DNA of 8,116 nt, from NCBI GenBank assembly GCA_946533525.1, contig CAMNBW010000058.1, positions 1 through 8,116 on the forward strand, given 5' to 3'. The notes below the pieces were generated by a model. The model saw nothing but the letters and a program-made list of their open reading frames with translations. It did not search any database and was not told where the DNA came from. The translations under genes and the position numbers were made by a program. The DNA is from an uncultured Lachnospiraceae bacterium. Its GTDB lineage: Bacteria; Bacillota; Clostridia; Lachnospirales; Lachnospiraceae. Of the stretch, positions 6,601 through 8,116 are shown piece after piece (positions within the stretch are counted from its first letter, which is position 1; the number at the start of each line of letters is the position of its first letter).

Positions 6601-6625
6601 CTGATTTCGATTTTATCGAAATCAG
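6601..6625. repeat. Perfect 11-bp inverted repeat with 3-base loop in the rhaB-rhaA gap
   Basis: CTGATTTCGAT and ATCGAAATCAG flank TTT on the plus strand (AAA on the minus). No U-tract follows on the minus strand, so it is not a terminator for rhaB. It could stabilise the rhaB mRNA 3' end, affect rhaA expression, or be a dimeric protein-binding site. Confidence 0.7.
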
Positions 6626-6667
6626 CGAGAGCGGCTCGCCTTTGTTTGTAATCTTTTATTGCCGCTC
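6625..6667. repeat. GC-rich arms with two mutually exclusive pairings
   Basis: GCGAG (6625-6629) pairs locally with CTCGC (6635-6639) across a five-base loop. Alternatively GAGCGGC (6629-6635) pairs with GCCGCTC (6661-6667) over a 25-base loop. The two helices share bases and cannot coexist. The local hairpin abuts the 6601-6625 palindrome. Confidence 0.5.
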
Positions 6668-6679
6668 GGCCTCCTTATC

Positions 6680-8116
6680 TCACAACTTTCCTGCTGCGAT
6701 TATATCTCCTTCGGGCTTGTACTCCTGTACTCCGAAGCTGTCATATATATGATTCCTTGCGTCAGCCAGATCCTTAAATTCTCCGGCCTGTATCATCTGA
6801 CAGGCGATATTTCCGATGGCGGTAGCCTCTCCGGGGCCTGCCACAACTGTCCTGCCGGACTTCTTTGCCACCAGCGAATTGATGAAGGGGTTCATGGAAC
6901 CGCCGCCCACGATATGGATGGAGTTGAACTTACGTCCCGCCATCTCCTCGAGCTGCTCCGTGGTCTTTACGTAGTCGTCCACAAGAGACTGATATACCAC
7001 AGAGGCAACCTGTCCGATGCCCTCGGGAACCTGCTGGTTTGTGCGCCTGCAATAGTCCTTTATCTCCTCGGTCATATTGTCAGGAGCCAGGAAGCACTCG
7101 TCGTCCACATCTACCCTCGAGGGGAAGTCTATCTCTTTATAGGCCTCCTTTGCGAGCTGATCCCAGTTATAGGCGTCGTTTGTCTCGTGGCGCACCTGCT
7201 GTATCATCCACAGACCCATTATATTCCTAAGATACCTGAAGCGGTAGTCATATCCGCCCTCATTTGTAAAGTTATACTCCTGACTCTTGGGAGTGCAGAT
7301 AGCCTCTTTATTCTCAATTCCCATGAGGGACCAGGTTCCTGAGCTGATATAAAGGTTGTCCAGATCCTCTCTGATGGGTACGCTCAAAACTGCGGAAGCC
7401 GTATCATGGGAGGGTGCAAGGATGACCTCACAGTCAAAGCCCAGCTCCTCCTGAATCTCCCTGGAGAAATGCCCTCGTACCGTGCCGGGTTTCTGCAGCT
7501 TCTGGAAGAGCTCCTTCTTAAAGCCCAGCATCTCTATGAGCTCGTAGTCCCAGTCAAAGGTCGTGGGGCTTACAAGCTGGGTGGTGGTCGCCTCGGTGTA
7601 TTCGTTCATCGCAACCCCGGTGAGCTTATACTCAAAGAAATCGGGAAGGTTCTGATAATATACGGCCTTCTCCATATTCTCCGGCTCCTGCTTCTTTACC
7701 GCCATGAGCTGGTAGATGGTATTGAAGCTGGCCTTCTGAATTCCGGTTCTCGCATAGAGCTCCTTTTCGGGAATTATCTTATAGACCTCATCGTCCATGC
7801 CCTTTGTCCTCGAATCCCTGTATGCATAGGTGTTTCCGAGGATATTGCCGTCCTTGTCCAGAAGGACATAGTCCACGCCCCAGGTGTCGATACCCATATA
7901 ATCGGGAATCTCCCCGGCTTCCTTACATTTCTTAAGACCTGTCATTATCTCTCCGAAAAGATAGTCCAGATCCCAGCAAAGATGCCCGTTTACCTTCTTA
8001 GGACCGTTGTCAAAACGATGCATCTCCTTTAACACCATCTTTCCGTTTTCCAGAGAACCGATGATGTGGCGTCCGCTGGATGCACCAAAGTCGATCGCCA
8101 AATACTTTTTTGCCAT
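6680..8116 (-). CDS. rhaB: L-rhamnulose kinase
   Basis: RhaB is an ATP-dependent cytoplasmic kinase of the FGGY family that makes L-rhamnulose 1-phosphate for the rhamnose aldolase. The 478 residues match the family length (E. coli 489). Visible motifs are the N-terminal phosphate loop DFGASSGR at 9-16, GIDTWGVDYVLLD at 75-87, YRDSRT at 99-104, the catalytic Asp238 in SHDTASA, SSGTWSLMG at 258-266, NIMGLW and the adenosine motif HIVGGGSMN at 401-409. The ATG is the last codon on the right edge. Its upstream region is out of view, but the N-terminus MAKKYLAIDFG aligns with family starts. It is the upstream partner of rhaA in the operon. The stop is followed four bases later by an unused AAGGAGG. 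Confidence 0.97.
   Translation of the reverse strand: MAKKYLAIDFGASSGRHIIGSLENGKMVLKEMHRFDNGPKKVNGHLCWDLDYLFGEIMTGLKKCKEAGEIPDYMGIDTWGVDYVLLDKDGNILGNTYAYRDSRTKGMDDEVYKIIPEKELYARTGIQKASFNTIYQLMAVKKQEPENMEKAVYYQNLPDFFEYKLTGVAMNEYTEATTTQLVSPTTFDWDYELIEMLGFKKELFQKLQKPGTVRGHFSREIQEELGFDCEVILAPSHDTASAVLSVPIREDLDNLYISSGTWSLMGIENKEAICTPKSQEYNFTNEGGYDYRFRYLRNIMGLWMIQQVRHETNDAYNWDQLAKEAYKEIDFPSRVDVDDECFLAPDNMTEEIKDYCRRTNQQVPEGIGQVASVVYQSLVDDYVKTTEQLEEMAGRKFNSIHIVGGGSMNPFINSLVAKKSGRTVVAGPGEATAIGNIACQMIQAGEFKDLADARNHIYDSFGVQEYKPEGDIIAAGKL

Larger units (their letters stand above)
6579..6678. mobile_element. Possible small inserted element: 82-base palindrome-rich segment between 9-bp direct repeats
   Basis: CCTCCTTAT (plus strand) occurs at 6579-6587 and again at 6670-6678. 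The 82 bases between (6588-6669) contain no gene and no clear promoter but consist largely of inverted repeats. Removing the segment with one repeat copy would leave rhaB directly followed by the rhaA Shine-Dalgarno and ATG, a tight operon junction. This looks like insertion of a small non-coding element with a 9-bp target duplication. However, the segment ends show no terminal inverted repeats, and the repeat includes the Shine-Dalgarno consensus, so chance or function could explain it. Confidence 0.35.

Noticed and set aside
6588..6669. Internal promoter for rhaA.
   Set aside because: The only -10-like sequence (TAAAAT inside the palindrome) has no matching -35 at 16-18 bp and no TGn extension.
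6588..6676. Hidden small gene started by the AAGGAGG after the rhaB stop.
   Set aside because: No ATG, GTG or TTG lies at a usable distance downstream on the minus strand; the stretch is palindromic and non-coding.

Overview
The window most likely comes from a Gram-positive gut or rumen anaerobe of the Lachnospiraceae/Clostridia type. The reasons are the style of the L-rhamnose proteins, a class B sortase with a short cytoplasmic head, a B12-dependent methionine synthase without the AdoMet reactivation domain, and strong AGGAGG-type ribosome binding sites. This placement is inference from protein character; no marker gene is present.

All five genes lie on the minus strand, so transcription runs from high to low coordinates. 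In transcription order: rhaB (L-rhamnulose kinase, its start codon exactly at the right window edge) and rhaA (L-rhamnose isomerase) form a rhamnose operon that ends at a GC-rich hairpin (5167-5204). A structured intergenic stretch follows (5073-5204). Next comes a monocistronic-looking class B sortase, then metH (cobalamin-dependent methionine synthase). The last gene is an acetolactate-synthase-type ThDP enzyme whose start overlaps the metH stop by 14 bases; it runs off the left edge a few codons short of its expected C-terminus. The plus strand carries no credible gene.

RhaA converts L-rhamnose to L-rhamnulose and RhaB phosphorylates it. The aldolase and regulator are not in view. MetH and the ThDP enzyme are translationally coupled, tying methionine synthesis to a branched-chain or acetolactate step.

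The most notable features lie between and within the genes. The sortase and metH each have a perfect TATAAT box exactly seven bases before the ATG and no Shine-Dalgarno, which predicts leaderless mRNAs. The rhaB-rhaA gap is an 82-base palindrome-rich segment flanked by a 9-bp direct repeat containing the rhaA Shine-Dalgarno, as if a small element had inserted there. The gap after rhaA holds a contiguous three-way-junction palindrome. The ThDP enzyme has His where the specificity-determining Trp of acetohydroxyacid synthases normally sits.
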